Shown: one piece after another, positions 18,320 to 27,231 of the stretch
Layout: each line of letters opens with the position of its first letter
Position numbering within the stretch: position 1 is the first letter of the stretch
DNA from: Marinilabiliaceae bacterium JC040
GTDB lineage: Bacteria; Bacteroidota; Bacteroidia; Bacteroidales; Marinifilaceae
Length of the DNA: 64,000 nt
Direction: 5' to 3'
Assembly: GCA_022496785.1 (NCBI GenBank)
Contig: SNAP01000011.1
Span: 280-64,279 of the forward strand
Notes under the pieces: model-generated
Databases searched by the model: none
What the model was told of the DNA's origin: nothing
What the model saw: only the letters and a program-made list of their open reading frames with translations
Made by a program: the position numbers and the translations under genes

Positions 18320-18859
18320 TTAGCAACAACCACCTTCTCCGCAGTCACCACCACCACATGAGCTACCGCAAGAACTACAGCTTCCACATTTTGGTGCATT
18401 TAATGCTTCAATCTCTTCATCTGATGCATCTTCTACTTTTTCTACATTACCTGTAAAATATAAGTGTTGACCAGCTAAAGGATGATTGAAATCCATAGTA
18501 AGTGATTCTCCAGAATTCTCAGTGATAAGTCCCTCTAAACGACGACCTAAAGAATCTTGCATAGGTAATACTTGTCCTACTTTAAGCATATCTTCTTCAG
18601 CACCTTGGAAAGTTTCCATAGGTAATTCAATTACCATATCTTCGTTTCTTGGTCCATAAGCATTATCTACATCAATTTCGAATTCGAATTTATCTCCTTC
18701 GTTTAAATTTAATAGATTTTGTTCAAAATGAGGAAGAGCTTCATTATATCCACAAATATATACGAAAGGAGTTTCGCCACCTGCTTTTTCAACAATCTCA
18801 CCATCCTTTTGAGTTCTTAACTCATATGCGACAGATACTTTTTTGTTTTTTGTAATCAT
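18320..18859 (-). CDS. slyD: SlyD-type FKBP peptidyl-prolyl isomerase
   Basis: Cytoplasmic prolyl isomerase/chaperone with metal-binding tail. 179 residues: N-terminal split FKBP domain (FVYICGYNEALPHFEQNL; the IF insert holds DKFEFEIDVDNAYGPRNED), then LTMDFNHPLAGQHLYFTGNV, the SlyD signature. The last 22 residues are almost only Cys, Gly, Ser, Asp and Glu with seven cysteines and no histidines, unlike the His-rich tail of E. coli SlyD. First gene of a run with aroC. Confidence 0.93.
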   Translation of the reverse strand: MITKNKKVSVAYELRTQKDGEIVEKAGGETPFVYICGYNEALPHFEQNLLNLNEGDKFEFEIDVDNAYGPRNEDMVIELPMETFQGAEEDMLKVGQVLPMQDSLGRRLEGLITENSGESLTMDFNHPLAGQHLYFTGNVEKVEDASDEEIEALNAPKCGSCSSCGSSCGGGDCGEGGCC

Positions 18860-18875
18860 CTTTCTTTCAGATTTA

Positions 18876-18883
18876 TAAATTTG
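18876..18883 (+). promoter_or_regulatory. -7 box of the penicillin-binding protein gene
   Basis: TAAATTTG, 78 bases before ATG 18962; no clear -33 element. It lies back to back with the slyD box. Confidence 0.4.
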
Positions 18884-18892
18884 TAATCATTG

Positions 18893-18900
18893 CAAAGTTA
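18893..18900 (-). promoter_or_regulatory. -7 box of slyD
   Basis: Minus-strand TAACTTTG, 34 bases before the slyD ATG. Confidence 0.5.
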
Positions 18901-18961
18901 TACAAATATTTATAGTATGGTGCTTTTTTTTTGTAAATTCGTGCTATTAAAGATGATACAT

Positions 18962-21313
18962 ATGGCTATAAAGACAACAAAAACAAAGAAAAAGCGTACA
19001 AAAAAGAAGACTAAAATGAGTAAAAAGAAGCGTATAAAACGTTTAATACTTAAGATCTTTTTAATATCTACAATTTCATTTACTCTACTTTTAGGAGCTT
19101 TTTTCTTTTCTATATATCTAGGATTGTTTGGAACAATCCCTTCATATTCAGATCTTAAAAAGATTAAAAATGATGAAACATCAAAGATATATTCAGAAGA
19201 TAATGTTGTAATTAATTCTTTTTATCTTGAGAATAGAACAAATATAGGTTATAATAAAATATCTAAAAATGTTTTTGATGCTCTAATTTCTACAGAAGAT
19301 TCACGTTTTTACGAACATAGTGGAATAGACTCTAGAAGTCTTTTAAGAGTATTATTTAAAACTGTTCTTTTAAGGGATAAAAGTTCTGGTGGAGGAAGTA
19401 CACTTTCTCAACAACTTGCGAAGAACTTATATGGAAGAAGAAAATATTCATTTCTAAGTATGCCTATAAATAAATTCAAAGAAATGATAACAGCTCACAG
19501 ACTTGAATCTATTTATACAAAAGAAGAAGTTATAACCTTGTATTTAAATACCGTACCATTTGGAGAAGATGTTTACGGTATTGAAAGTGCATCACAGCGT
19601 TTTTTCAGTAAATCAGCTCAACATTTATCTTTAACAGAATCGGCATGTTTAGTTGGAATGCTAAAAGCATCAACAGCCTATAATCCTAGAATGCACCCTA
19701 AACGATCTAAACAAAGACGAAATGTTGTTCTTCATCAGATGCTAAAATATGGAGCAATCTCAAAGGGTTTATATAAGTATTCTATAAAACAACCTTTAGG
19801 TGTAAAATATAAGAGATTAAACTCAGAGATGGGATCTGCATCATACTTAAGAGAAAGAATTCGAAAAAGAGCAAGTAGCATATTAAAACAATACAATCAG
19901 GATAATAATACTAATTTGAATCTTTATATTGATGGTATAAAAATTTATACGACAATTGATTCAAGGTTACAAAAATACGCAGAAGAAGCTGTTTGTGAGT
20001 ATATGGTAAAATTGCAAAGATCTTTTAATAAACATTGGTCTCGATCTAAACCATGGACACGCCATAGGGGTATTATAGAGGCATCAATGAAACGCTCTAT
20101 CCGCTATAAAAAACTTAAGAAAAAAGGTGTGAGCATGAAAAAAATAAGAGAGATCTTTAATAAGAAAATAAAGATGGAAGTTTATGCTCCCAAATATAAA
20201 GATACCACTCTTATGATGTCTCCTCTAGATTCAATAAAGTATTATCAAATGATACTTCATTCTGGATTATTAGCAATGAATCCAACAAATGGATATATTA
20301 AAGCATGGGTTGGAGGTATTGATTTTAAATATTTTAAATACGATATGATAATGGCACAACGCCAAACAGGATCGATATTTAAACCTATAGTTTATGCTAC
20401 AGCCTTAGAAAACGGAGAACCTTTGAATTCTTATTACGAAAATAAAAGAACAGTATATAAAGAATATAATAATTGGTCTCCTAAGAATTCTCATAAAGAT
20501 GACGAAATTGGCTCATATTCAATGAAAGGAGCTTTAGCACATTCTATTAATACAATAGCTGTTGAATTACTTATGAAAGCAGGATTTACACCTACTATTG
20601 CTATGGCTCATGAAATGGGTATGAAATCTAAATTAAATCCATTTCCATCACTAGCTTTAGGAGTTGCAAATTCTTCTCTTTATGAAATGGTACAAGTATA
20701 TTCTACATTTGCTAATAATGGTATGCATGTTCAACCTGCATATATTAAATTAATTACAGATAAAGAAGGAAATGTAATATATAAGGCAGATATACAAGAT
20801 GTAAATCGATGCATGAGCCAAAAGACTGCTTCTGCTATCAATTATATGCTTCAAGCTACAATTGATGAAGGAACAGGAAGAAGGTTAAGAACAAGATATG
20901 GATTAAAAAATAGTCTTGCAGGAAAAACAGGAACCACACAAAACAACGCTGACGGATGGTTTGTTGGATATACTCCAAAGATTGTTGTAGGAGTTCGTAC
21001 TGGTGCAGAGGATATGAGAGTACATTTCAGATCTACTTATCTTGGGCAAGGAGCAAATACAGCATTACCTATTTTTGGACTTTTTATGAGAAAAGCTTTA
21101 AAAGACAAAAAGTTTAATTCATGGAATTATTCTCAATTTCCAGCTTTACCAGCAAGTATGATTGATAAGATTAATATTCCAACTCTTAAAAAACAATCTT
21201 TCTTTAAGAAAACAGAAGAAAAGATTAAGAAGATATTTAAAGTAAAAGAAGATAAAAAGAAGAAGAAAAAATCAATATGGAAACGTATTAAAAGTATTTT
21301 TTCAAAAGACTAA
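18962..21313 (+). CDS. Class A penicillin-binding protein (PBP1a type)
   Basis: Bifunctional peptidoglycan glycosyltransferase/transpeptidase. 783 residues from ATG 18962; the frame opens 24 codons earlier, but the Lys/Arg-rich cytoplasmic tail beginning MAIKTTKT before the single membrane helix is the family norm. The GT51 domain has the catalytic Glu112 in EDSRFYEHSGID and GGSTLSQQLAKNLYGR. The transpeptidase has S471xxK (TGSIFKP), SIN, and KTG at 655-657. The tail is again Lys-rich. Acts at the outer face of the inner membrane. Overall length is that of complete family members. Confidence 0.95.
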   Translation: MAIKTTKTKKKRTKKKTKMSKKKRIKRLILKIFLISTISFTLLLGAFFFSIYLGLFGTIPSYSDLKKIKNDETSKIYSEDNVVINSFYLENRTNIGYNKISKNVFDALISTEDSRFYEHSGIDSRSLLRVLFKTVLLRDKSSGGGSTLSQQLAKNLYGRRKYSFLSMPINKFKEMITAHRLESIYTKEEVITLYLNTVPFGEDVYGIESASQRFFSKSAQHLSLTESACLVGMLKASTAYNPRMHPKRSKQRRNVVLHQMLKYGAISKGLYKYSIKQPLGVKYKRLNSEMGSASYLRERIRKRASSILKQYNQDNNTNLNLYIDGIKIYTTIDSRLQKYAEEAVCEYMVKLQRSFNKHWSRSKPWTRHRGIIEASMKRSIRYKKLKKKGVSMKKIREIFNKKIKMEVYAPKYKDTTLMMSPLDSIKYYQMILHSGLLAMNPTNGYIKAWVGGIDFKYFKYDMIMAQRQTGSIFKPIVYATALENGEPLNSYYENKRTVYKEYNNWSPKNSHKDDEIGSYSMKGALAHSINTIAVELLMKAGFTPTIAMAHEMGMKSKLNPFPSLALGVANSSLYEMVQVYSTFANNGMHVQPAYIKLITDKEGNVIYKADIQDVNRCMSQKTASAINYMLQATIDEGTGRRLRTRYGLKNSLAGKTGTTQNNADGWFVGYTPKIVVGVRTGAEDMRVHFRSTYLGQGANTALPIFGLFMRKALKDKKFNSWNYSQFPALPASMIDKINIPTLKKQSFFKKTEEKIKKIFKVKEDKKKKKKSIWKRIKSIFSKD

Positions 21314-21323
21314 TTTATAAATT

Positions 21324-21361
21324 AAACCAACGATATGATTTTATTTTTCAATCGTTGGTTT
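21324..21361. terminator. Bidirectional terminator overlapping a gene end
   Basis: AAACCAACGAT (21324-21334) pairs with ATCGTTGGTTT (21351-21361). The right arm encodes the last codons of the minus-strand gene ending at 21341, and the left arm lies beyond its stop. Confidence 0.75.
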
Positions 21362-22237
21362 ATTCTTTTTTATCTTTTCCATTATTGAAATACATTTATA
21401 ATTAAAGGCATTTATTTTTTTTTCATTTTTTATTTCAACTCTTTTTTCTATTGAAGATTGACCTTTAAAATATGATTTTGCAAATATATTTATTCCCACA
21501 AAATAGCCTGTGAAGTAGTATTTATAATACATCTCGTATATTCCGAAATATAAACTAGAGGTACATACTCCAAAAGTCATAATTCCCCTAAAAACATCGC
21601 CGTTATATATTGATCCTGAACCTGGAATAAAAGTTGATAGTAACTTAGCTGTTTTTGGAGATTTCAACCTTATAGGATATTTCTTAGAGTATATATTTTT
21701 TAGCTCTTTATATAGTAATTTCTTCTTAGGTTCTCCAATATCTGATGTTTGTATTAAATATTTTAATTCCTCTTGGGCTTTCTTAAATTTGGATTGGGAA
21801 TTTAAAGCTAAAATGTACCAAGGAAGTAGTATCTTATATTCTTCTTTATTTTTAAAATAAAACTTAGATTTTGAGATTAGCATCTCAATATTTGAATAAT
21901 CTTTTAAGATTAAAAAGTTAAGCATCTTTTCATATATAATCTTTATTCGGATTTCATTTTTTAAAAAGAATAAATTTATTTGACTTAAACTTAATAAAGC
22001 TTGCTTATTTTCACCTAATAGTCTTAAACATATGGCTCTACAATATTCTGCATTGGCTTTTACATTTATATCTTTAGTTGCATATGATATTCTAATATAT
22101 TCAAGAGATGCATACCTATACGCTTTATTATTAAAGAGTGAATTTGCTTTCTTAAAATCTTGACTTTTTAGGATAGAACCTGAAAATGATAACATCAAGA
22201 TTAAAATAAAGATTTTAAATATTTGTAATTTCTTCAT
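21341..22237 (-). CDS. Secreted repeat/membrane protein, paralogue 1 of YidD cluster
   Basis: Not recognised as a named family. 298 residues: signal peptide ending near LKSQ, an all-helical TPR-like segment (about 26-190), then KSPKTAKLLSTFIPGSGSIYNG and two or three hydrophobic helices (about 195-255), and a Lys-rich tail. The IPGxGxIYxGxxxxGI turn between hydrophobic helices is shared with the neighbour upstream, so the two are paralogues. It ends the minus-strand run, 7 bases after that neighbour. Probably anchored in the inner membrane with a periplasmic helical domain. Confidence 0.65.
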   Translation of the reverse strand: MKKLQIFKIFILILMLSFSGSILKSQDFKKANSLFNNKAYRYASLEYIRISYATKDINVKANAEYCRAICLRLLGENKQALLSLSQINLFFLKNEIRIKIIYEKMLNFLILKDYSNIEMLISKSKFYFKNKEEYKILLPWYILALNSQSKFKKAQEELKYLIQTSDIGEPKKKLLYKELKNIYSKKYPIRLKSPKTAKLLSTFIPGSGSIYNGDVFRGIMTFGVCTSSLYFGIYEMYYKYYFTGYFVGINIFAKSYFKGQSSIEKRVEIKNEKKINAFNYKCISIMEKIKKNKPTIEK

Positions 22238-22244
22238 TATAGAA

Positions 22245-23099
22245 CTAGTTATAGAAATTTCTCAATGGTATATGAATATTAAAAAGGATATTCTTATTAA
22301 TTGTATTATTATATTCTTTTTCCGCAATAAGTACAGAAAAATAAGATCCCCATATATTACCTATATAAAAGATTGTAAATAAAGAACTAGCAATAATAGT
22401 TCTATAATCAGATAATCCTCTTTTATTATACTGCTCTACCCCTATTAAGGCAAACATACTGCAGGTTATAAAAGATGAAATTCCTTGTCCTATTTTCCCT
22501 GCGTATATCTTCCCTAAACCTGGAATTAAACTAGACATTCCTGCTGCTAGAATTGGAGATTTTTCTTTATGATTTTTAATTACTAAAGATATCTCTTTTA
22601 AGTTTGATATCTCTTTTTGTAAGTAATATTTAGAAGTATCAATACTTTTTAGGATATAATTAAATTGATTAATATCTCTTTTAAGAAGGTTGTTTCCTGC
22701 TTTTTGAAAATTAATTATATTGGTAGGTTTTTCCTTCTCAAGTATCATATTTGATAAAAAATATTCACCTAGATGTGAGTGATTATAGGCTGCAAACTGA
22801 ACCGATTTGTTATAGAAAACAGAATTTCTACTAACCTTCTTAAATGCAGATATAGAATTTCTTAATTGCTTTATTGAATAATACGACCATGCTAAATAGT
22901 AATTTAAACTATCAAGTCTTGAAATAGTTTCATCTGTAAAAAATTCTATATTAGTTTTCTGTAAGTTAACTTCTAGAATACACTCTTTATAATAGCCTTT
23001 ATCACAAAGAAATTTCACAAAAGAAATATCATTATTTTTCTGAGAATAAGATTTTAAACCTATCGACAAAAAAATGATTACACACAGAATTTTATTCAT
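22245..23099 (-). CDS. Secreted repeat/membrane protein, paralogue 2 of YidD cluster
   Basis: 284 residues with the same plan as its downstream neighbour: signal peptide (about 1-20), TPR-like helices (about 27-185), then KSPILAAGMSSLIPGLGKIYAG and hydrophobic helices to about 255. The PGLGKIYAG turn resembles those of TM2/DUF5683-type membrane proteins. Its start overlaps the end of yidD by 8 bases, implying translational coupling. Function unknown; the company of YidD and a LolA-like protein suggests envelope biogenesis. Confidence 0.65.
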   Translation of the reverse strand: MNKILCVIIFLSIGLKSYSQKNNDISFVKFLCDKGYYKECILEVNLQKTNIEFFTDETISRLDSLNYYLAWSYYSIKQLRNSISAFKKVSRNSVFYNKSVQFAAYNHSHLGEYFLSNMILEKEKPTNIINFQKAGNNLLKRDINQFNYILKSIDTSKYYLQKEISNLKEISLVIKNHKEKSPILAAGMSSLIPGLGKIYAGKIGQGISSFITCSMFALIGVEQYNKRGLSDYRTIIASSLFTIFYIGNIWGSYFSVLIAEKEYNNTINKNILFNIHIPLRNFYN

Positions 23100-23574
23100 T
23101 ATTATAGTGTTTTAGAGAATATAAACTAATAGGATCTATTGCTTTATTATGAAACATATTAGATCTTTTAATATCAATAGAAGATAATCGAGAACATTTA
23201 ATTATTCTATCCGTACTAATAAATAAAGCTTTAATAAATCCATATTCACATAAAGATTTTCTAAAGAATAAAGCACAAGATGGAGAAAACAAACAAGGAG
23301 ATGAAATTATTGGAGCCAAGGTGTTATCATATATAAATAGCATACCTCCAATACTTATACATAAAGGATTATATTTTACTATTATATTATCTTCATTATT
23401 GAATAGATATTTACCTTTAAAATAACTTAAATCTCTATCAATTGTATTATTTCTAGATTCTATTATTTTTTTATAAGAATCTAAATCATTTAATATATTA
23501 CATTCTTGGGCATTTATATCGCATAAGAAAAATATACTAATACTTAGAAGGATTATTTTTAAGAAGTTTTGCAT
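23092..23574 (-). CDS. yidD: YidD-like protein with signal peptide
   Basis: 160 residues. An N-terminal signal peptide (to about INAQ, residue 22) and a linker precede a YidD domain (about 75-150): YDNTLAPIISSPCLFSPSC, then a helix ending CEYGFIKAL and DRIIKCSRL, matching the C-F-P-S-C-S...G...K/DR...C pattern of the membrane protein insertion efficiency factor. Classical YidD is a small cytoplasmic, membrane-associated helper of YidC next to rnpA; here it is preceded by an apparent export signal and sits in a different operon. It overlaps both neighbours (38 and 8 bases). Confidence 0.75.
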   Translation of the reverse strand: MQNFLKIILLSISIFFLCDINAQECNILNDLDSYKKIIESRNNTIDRDLSYFKGKYLFNNEDNIIVKYNPLCISIGGMLFIYDNTLAPIISSPCLFSPSCALFFRKSLCEYGFIKALFISTDRIIKCSRLSSIDIKRSNMFHNKAIDPISLYSLKHYNNE

Positions 23575-24256
23575 TCTTTGGAATTTTATAGTTCAAATAA
23601 ACATCATCAACTTGATGATTCAAATTTACTTTTGAGTAAATAGTTCTTCTTATTATTGAATCATTTTTCATAGGATAGCTTATATCTGTAACGCGCATTG
23701 GCAGTACTAGTGTTCCAAATATCTGATAATCTGAGTAATAAGTTTTAGATTGGACACTTCCATCAATCTTATATATAGACATATATATAGGCATTGTATT
23801 TTTATAGACAATCTTTGCTTTTAGAAAATATTTTGCATTATTCCCACTTGGAAGCCACTCTGTAACAATCAATTCCCCTTCTTGACTAGAGGATTTCATT
23901 TTAAATCCTTCAATGGAAAGACCAAGATCTTCATAAAGATTATTTATATATATGTATAAATCATTTCTTTTAGAAGATACCATATTATTTTGATACTGAA
24001 TTAAGGAATTTTCTTTTGGAAAATATTGTTTTACTTCTCCACTGGGTTTAGTAATTCTTATATACTCAGGAGTAGAGAGAGAATGCTCAACAATTAGTGC
24101 AGAGTTTACATTATAATAACAATTAGCCATATTTATAACCTTTTTCCCTTTTATTAAAAGAGAACTTTCTCTGTGTAAACTTATCTTGTTTATATTCTGA
24201 CTATAAATATTTAAAATAAGAATATTGGTTAATATTAGAATTAATATCTTTTTCAT
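23537..24256 (-). CDS. LolA-like periplasmic protein
   Basis: 239 residues with a signal peptide (about 1-19) and a beta-rich body reminiscent of the LolA/outer-membrane lipoprotein-sorting fold: repeated strands such as EYIRITKPSGEVKQYFP and a late YSDYQIFGTLVLPMRVTDIS, the usual end of such domains in Bacteroidota. Probably binds lipid or lipoprotein in the periplasm. First gene of the yidD run; it starts only 9 bases after the terminator-like hairpin that follows the TM2 gene. Confidence 0.6.
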   Translation of the reverse strand: MKKILILILTNILILNIYSQNINKISLHRESSLLIKGKKVINMANCYYNVNSALIVEHSLSTPEYIRITKPSGEVKQYFPKENSLIQYQNNMVSSKRNDLYIYINNLYEDLGLSIEGFKMKSSSQEGELIVTEWLPSGNNAKYFLKAKIVYKNTMPIYMSIYKIDGSVQSKTYYSDYQIFGTLVLPMRVTDISYPMKNDSIIRRTIYSKVNLNHQVDDVYLNYKIPKNAKLLKNNPSKY

Positions 24257-24263
24257 AGAGTTT

Positions 24264-24291
24264 TTAAAAAAAGGCTGTCTAAGACAGCCTT
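24264..24291 (-). terminator. Terminator-like hairpin between TM2 gene and yidD operon
   Basis: GGCTGTC (24273-24279) / GACAGCC (24283-24289) with flanking A-T pairs; on the minus strand it is followed by at least 7 Ts, ending about 9 bases before the ATG of the LolA-like gene. Confidence 0.75.
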
Positions 24292-24318
24292 CATTATATT
24301 ATTTTTTTAATACTTGTA

Positions 24319-24729
24319 CTATTGTAACCACATAAAGAATTGTGGATTATTTACAAATTTGGAAATATCTCGATTTTCAACTAAGATCATTACAAAGTCA
24401 ATAAAAGAAATAACTCCCAATCCGCCAAGAGTAAGAATATATCCTACAAATGTTAATGGTTTTGTACCTAAATATAAACGATGGATACCTAACCAACCCA
24501 AACAGAAATTTAGAGCAGCAGCAATAACAGGATCCTTTCCCTTTACAACTTTAAAAGCTGATCTACTTGCTCCTCCTTGAAGCATTTCAGAATAAGATGA
24601 AATTTCTATATCCGAAGCTTGTTCAAACATTTCATCTACTTTTGAATTGTCTATTGTGTAATTCTCAGCTTTTACATTACCAAGTAACACAAAACAAGAT
24701 AAACTTAATAACAATAATAATTTTTTCAT
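24319..24729 (-). CDS. TM2-domain membrane protein
   Basis: 136 residues: signal-like N-terminal helix (about 1-21), a short periplasmic segment, then a TM2 domain (about 65-115) with two hydrophobic helices and the conserved turn LGWLGIHRLYLG. TM2 proteins are widespread and poorly understood. It follows the PorT-like gene by 16 bases and lies just upstream of the yidD run, separated by a strong hairpin. Confidence 0.82.
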   Translation of the reverse strand: MKKLLLLLSLSCFVLLGNVKAENYTIDNSKVDEMFEQASDIEISSYSEMLQGGASRSAFKVVKGKDPVIAAALNFCLGWLGIHRLYLGTKPLTFVGYILTLGGLGVISFIDFVMILVENRDISKFVNNPQFFMWLQ

Positions 24730-24745
24730 AATAAAAGTATATTAG

Positions 24746-25342
24746 TTAAAATTTAAAACATGCTCCTAATTGAAATACGCTATTTCTATCATCTTCCTTT
24801 GAACGAATTTCTGTTATTCCCCAAGAATATCTTGCTGTAATAGAGAAATTATCATTCAACTCATAACCTGCACCTAATGCCATAGAATAGTCAAATTTTT
24901 TCACATCTGTAAAATTATTTGTTTTAGCCTTATTATGACCTTTTGAATAGAGGTTAAAACCAAAACATGGTCCCATTTGAAAAGATATATCATCTGTGAA
25001 GTATACTTTTAACATTAATGGAATACTTAAGTAATCTAAAATGTAAGTTGTTGAAGAATCATCTTTATCTTTAGCACCAACTCTTGAGAACAAGATCTCT
25101 GGCTGTAAAGATAGCATATCATTAAGAATTAATTCTTCTACAATACCAACATAAAATCCTAAACCTACATTATAATCATAGCTATTTCCTTGATCAATAG
25201 ATGCAATATTTGTTCCTGCTTTAATACCAAATTTTACTTTCTTTATTCCATCGAATTTATCTTTCCCCCAATAATCTTGTGCAAAAAGAGTTTGAGAAAT
25301 CAGGACTAATGTTAGTGCTAAACAAATAAGTTTTTTCATCAT
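24746..25342 (-). CDS. PorT-like outer-membrane beta barrel
   Basis: 198 residues: signal peptide ending at LFAQ (about 22), then GIKAGTNIASI, the typical opening strand of outer-membrane beta-barrel family 2 (PorT-like) proteins, eight or so amphipathic strands and a final FQLGACFKF with terminal Phe. Small barrels of this type are numerous in Bacteroidota and have varied or unknown roles. It lies between mazG and the TM2 gene on one strand. Confidence 0.8.
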   Translation of the reverse strand: MMKKLICLALTLVLISQTLFAQDYWGKDKFDGIKKVKFGIKAGTNIASIDQGNSYDYNVGLGFYVGIVEELILNDMLSLQPEILFSRVGAKDKDDSSTTYILDYLSIPLMLKVYFTDDISFQMGPCFGFNLYSKGHNKAKTNNFTDVKKFDYSMALGAGYELNDNFSITARYSWGITEIRSKEDDRNSVFQLGACFKF

Positions 25343-25407
25343 TTTATTATTTTTCTTTAATAGTTATTTTCTGAAATATTTTTATAAAGTATAAATATAG
25401 AACAAAA

Positions 25408-26175
25408 TCATTTCTTTTTCTTGCTTTCTTCCCAATATTTATCCATCTCCTCAAGAGAAAGCTCATTAACAGTTCTACTATTTTCTAATGCTTTATCTTC
25501 AATATAAGAGAATCTTTTAATAAATTTTTTATTAGTCTTTTCTAAAGCATCATCAGGATTCAATCCATATAATCTGGCTGCATTAACAATAGAAAAAAGA
25601 ACATCTCCTAATTCTTCTTCACTTTTAGCTATATTACCGTTTTTCATTTCCTCCTTAAACTCACCAAACTCCTCATCTACTTTATCCCATACCATTTCTT
25701 TTTCTTGCCAATCAAAACCTACTCCTCTAGCTTTATCTTGTATTCTTTGAGCCTTGATTAATGATGGTAAAGTTTTAGGAACTCCTTCAAGAACTCTCTT
25801 ATGTCTTCCTTTTTCTTTTAATTTTAATTTCTCCCAATTCTTCTCAACATCAGCTACTGAATTAATTTCAGTATCCGAAAAAACATGTGGATGACGATAT
25901 ACTAATTTGTCACATACAGAATTAATAACATCTGAAATATCAAAAGAATTTTTCTCTGACGCTATCTTTGAGTAAAAAACAATATGCATCATTATATCTC
26001 CTAATTCCTTCTTAACTTCATCCATATTTTTGTCTTCTATGGCATCAGATAATTCATATACTTCCTCTATTGTTAATGATCTTAAACTATCAATAGTTTG
26101 TTTTTTATCCCATGGACATTCAAGTCTTAATCTATCCATTATTTCTAACAGACGTCCAAATGCTTCTTTTCTCAT
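25408..26175 (-). CDS. mazG: Nucleoside triphosphate pyrophosphohydrolase
   Basis: Cytoplasmic house-cleaning enzyme hydrolysing NTPs to NMP and PPi. 255 residues, the two-domain E. coli-like form: domain 1 with LTIEEVYELSDAI...KKELGDIMMHIVFY (EExxE and ExxD metal motifs), the conserved YRHPHVF, and domain 2 with EEFGEFKEEM...EEELGDVLFSIVNAARL. C-terminus Lys-rich. Divergent from phoH. Confidence 0.95.
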   Translation of the reverse strand: MRKEAFGRLLEIMDRLRLECPWDKKQTIDSLRSLTIEEVYELSDAIEDKNMDEVKKELGDIMMHIVFYSKIASEKNSFDISDVINSVCDKLVYRHPHVFSDTEINSVADVEKNWEKLKLKEKGRHKRVLEGVPKTLPSLIKAQRIQDKARGVGFDWQEKEMVWDKVDEEFGEFKEEMKNGNIAKSEEELGDVLFSIVNAARLYGLNPDDALEKTNKKFIKRFSYIEDKALENSRTVNELSLEEMDKYWEESKKKK

Positions 26176-26258
26176 TATTTTGTATTTTTAAATTGCATTA
26201 TAACAAATTATTATTTGTAATTTGCAGCATTAAAAGTACTAAATTTATCATTTAAGTT

Positions 26259-27200
26259 ATGATAGAAACAAAAATTGATATAGGAAATATAAATCCTATC
26301 GAATTTTATGGTGTTGATAATAAGAGACTTAAATACATACATAAATTTTTCCCTAAAATAAAATTATCTGCAAGAGGTAATGAATTAATAGCAAAAGGAG
26401 ATGAAGATGTTCTTGATGTCTTTTCTAATAAGATAAAAGAACTCCTAGATCATTATGAGAAATACAATATTTTAACAGATTCTAATATTGAAAGAATCCT
26501 AACAGAAGATTCTCCTAATATAACAAACCCCAATAATCTTTCTGATATAATTCTATACGGTAATTACGGTAAAATTATAAAAGCTCGTACCCCTAATCAG
26601 GCTAAATTAGTTGAAAAATGCATAAAGAATGATTTAGTTTTTGCTGTTGGTCCTGCAGGATCTGGTAAAACGTATACAGCTATAGCCTTGGCAGTAAGAG
26701 CACTTAGAAATAGAGAAGTAAAAAAAATAATAATATCTAGACCTGTTGTTGAAGCTGGAGAAAATTTAGGTTTTCTTCCTGGAGATATTAAAGAAAAGAT
26801 TGATCCATATCTTCAACCAATTTATGATGCATTAGGAGATATGATACCTTCTAAGAAATTACAAGATTATTTAGAATCTGAAACTATTCAAATTGCGCCT
26901 CTAGCATATATGAGAGGTCGTACTCTGAACGATGCATTTGTTGTTCTTGACGAAGCACAGAATACAACAAACTTACAATTAAAAATGTTTTTAACTAGAA
27001 TGGGTAAATCTGCAAAATTCATTGTGACAGGAGATATGACTCAAATAGATTTACCTAAAATGAATATGTCAGGATTGAAAGAAGCCTTTAGAATTCTTAA
27101 GGGGATAAAGGGTATTGAATTTATAGAATTTGATACTTCTGATATAATTAGACATAGGCTAGTTAAAGAAATTGTTAAAGCATATGCTAAAGAATCTTAA
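26259..27200 (+). CDS. PhoH-family ATPase
   Basis: 313-residue cytoplasmic P-loop ATPase of the PhoH/YbeZ group, linked in other bacteria to RNA metabolism and ribosome maturation. An N-terminal KH-like segment (about 15-75) precedes the ATPase core with Walker A GPAGSGKT at 131-138, the conserved RPVVEAGENLGFLPGD, and Walker B VVLDEAQNTT. It is followed at 31 bases by purC, probably co-transcribed. ybeY is not adjacent. Confidence 0.93.
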   Translation: MIETKIDIGNINPIEFYGVDNKRLKYIHKFFPKIKLSARGNELIAKGDEDVLDVFSNKIKELLDHYEKYNILTDSNIERILTEDSPNITNPNNLSDIILYGNYGKIIKARTPNQAKLVEKCIKNDLVFAVGPAGSGKTYTAIALAVRALRNREVKKIIISRPVVEAGENLGFLPGDIKEKIDPYLQPIYDALGDMIPSKKLQDYLESETIQIAPLAYMRGRTLNDAFVVLDEAQNTTNLQLKMFLTRMGKSAKFIVTGDMTQIDLPKMNMSGLKEAFRILKGIKGIEFIEFDTSDIIRHRLVKEIVKAYAKES

Positions 27201-27231
27201 TTAAACAATTAATCACAAACACTATATTAAA

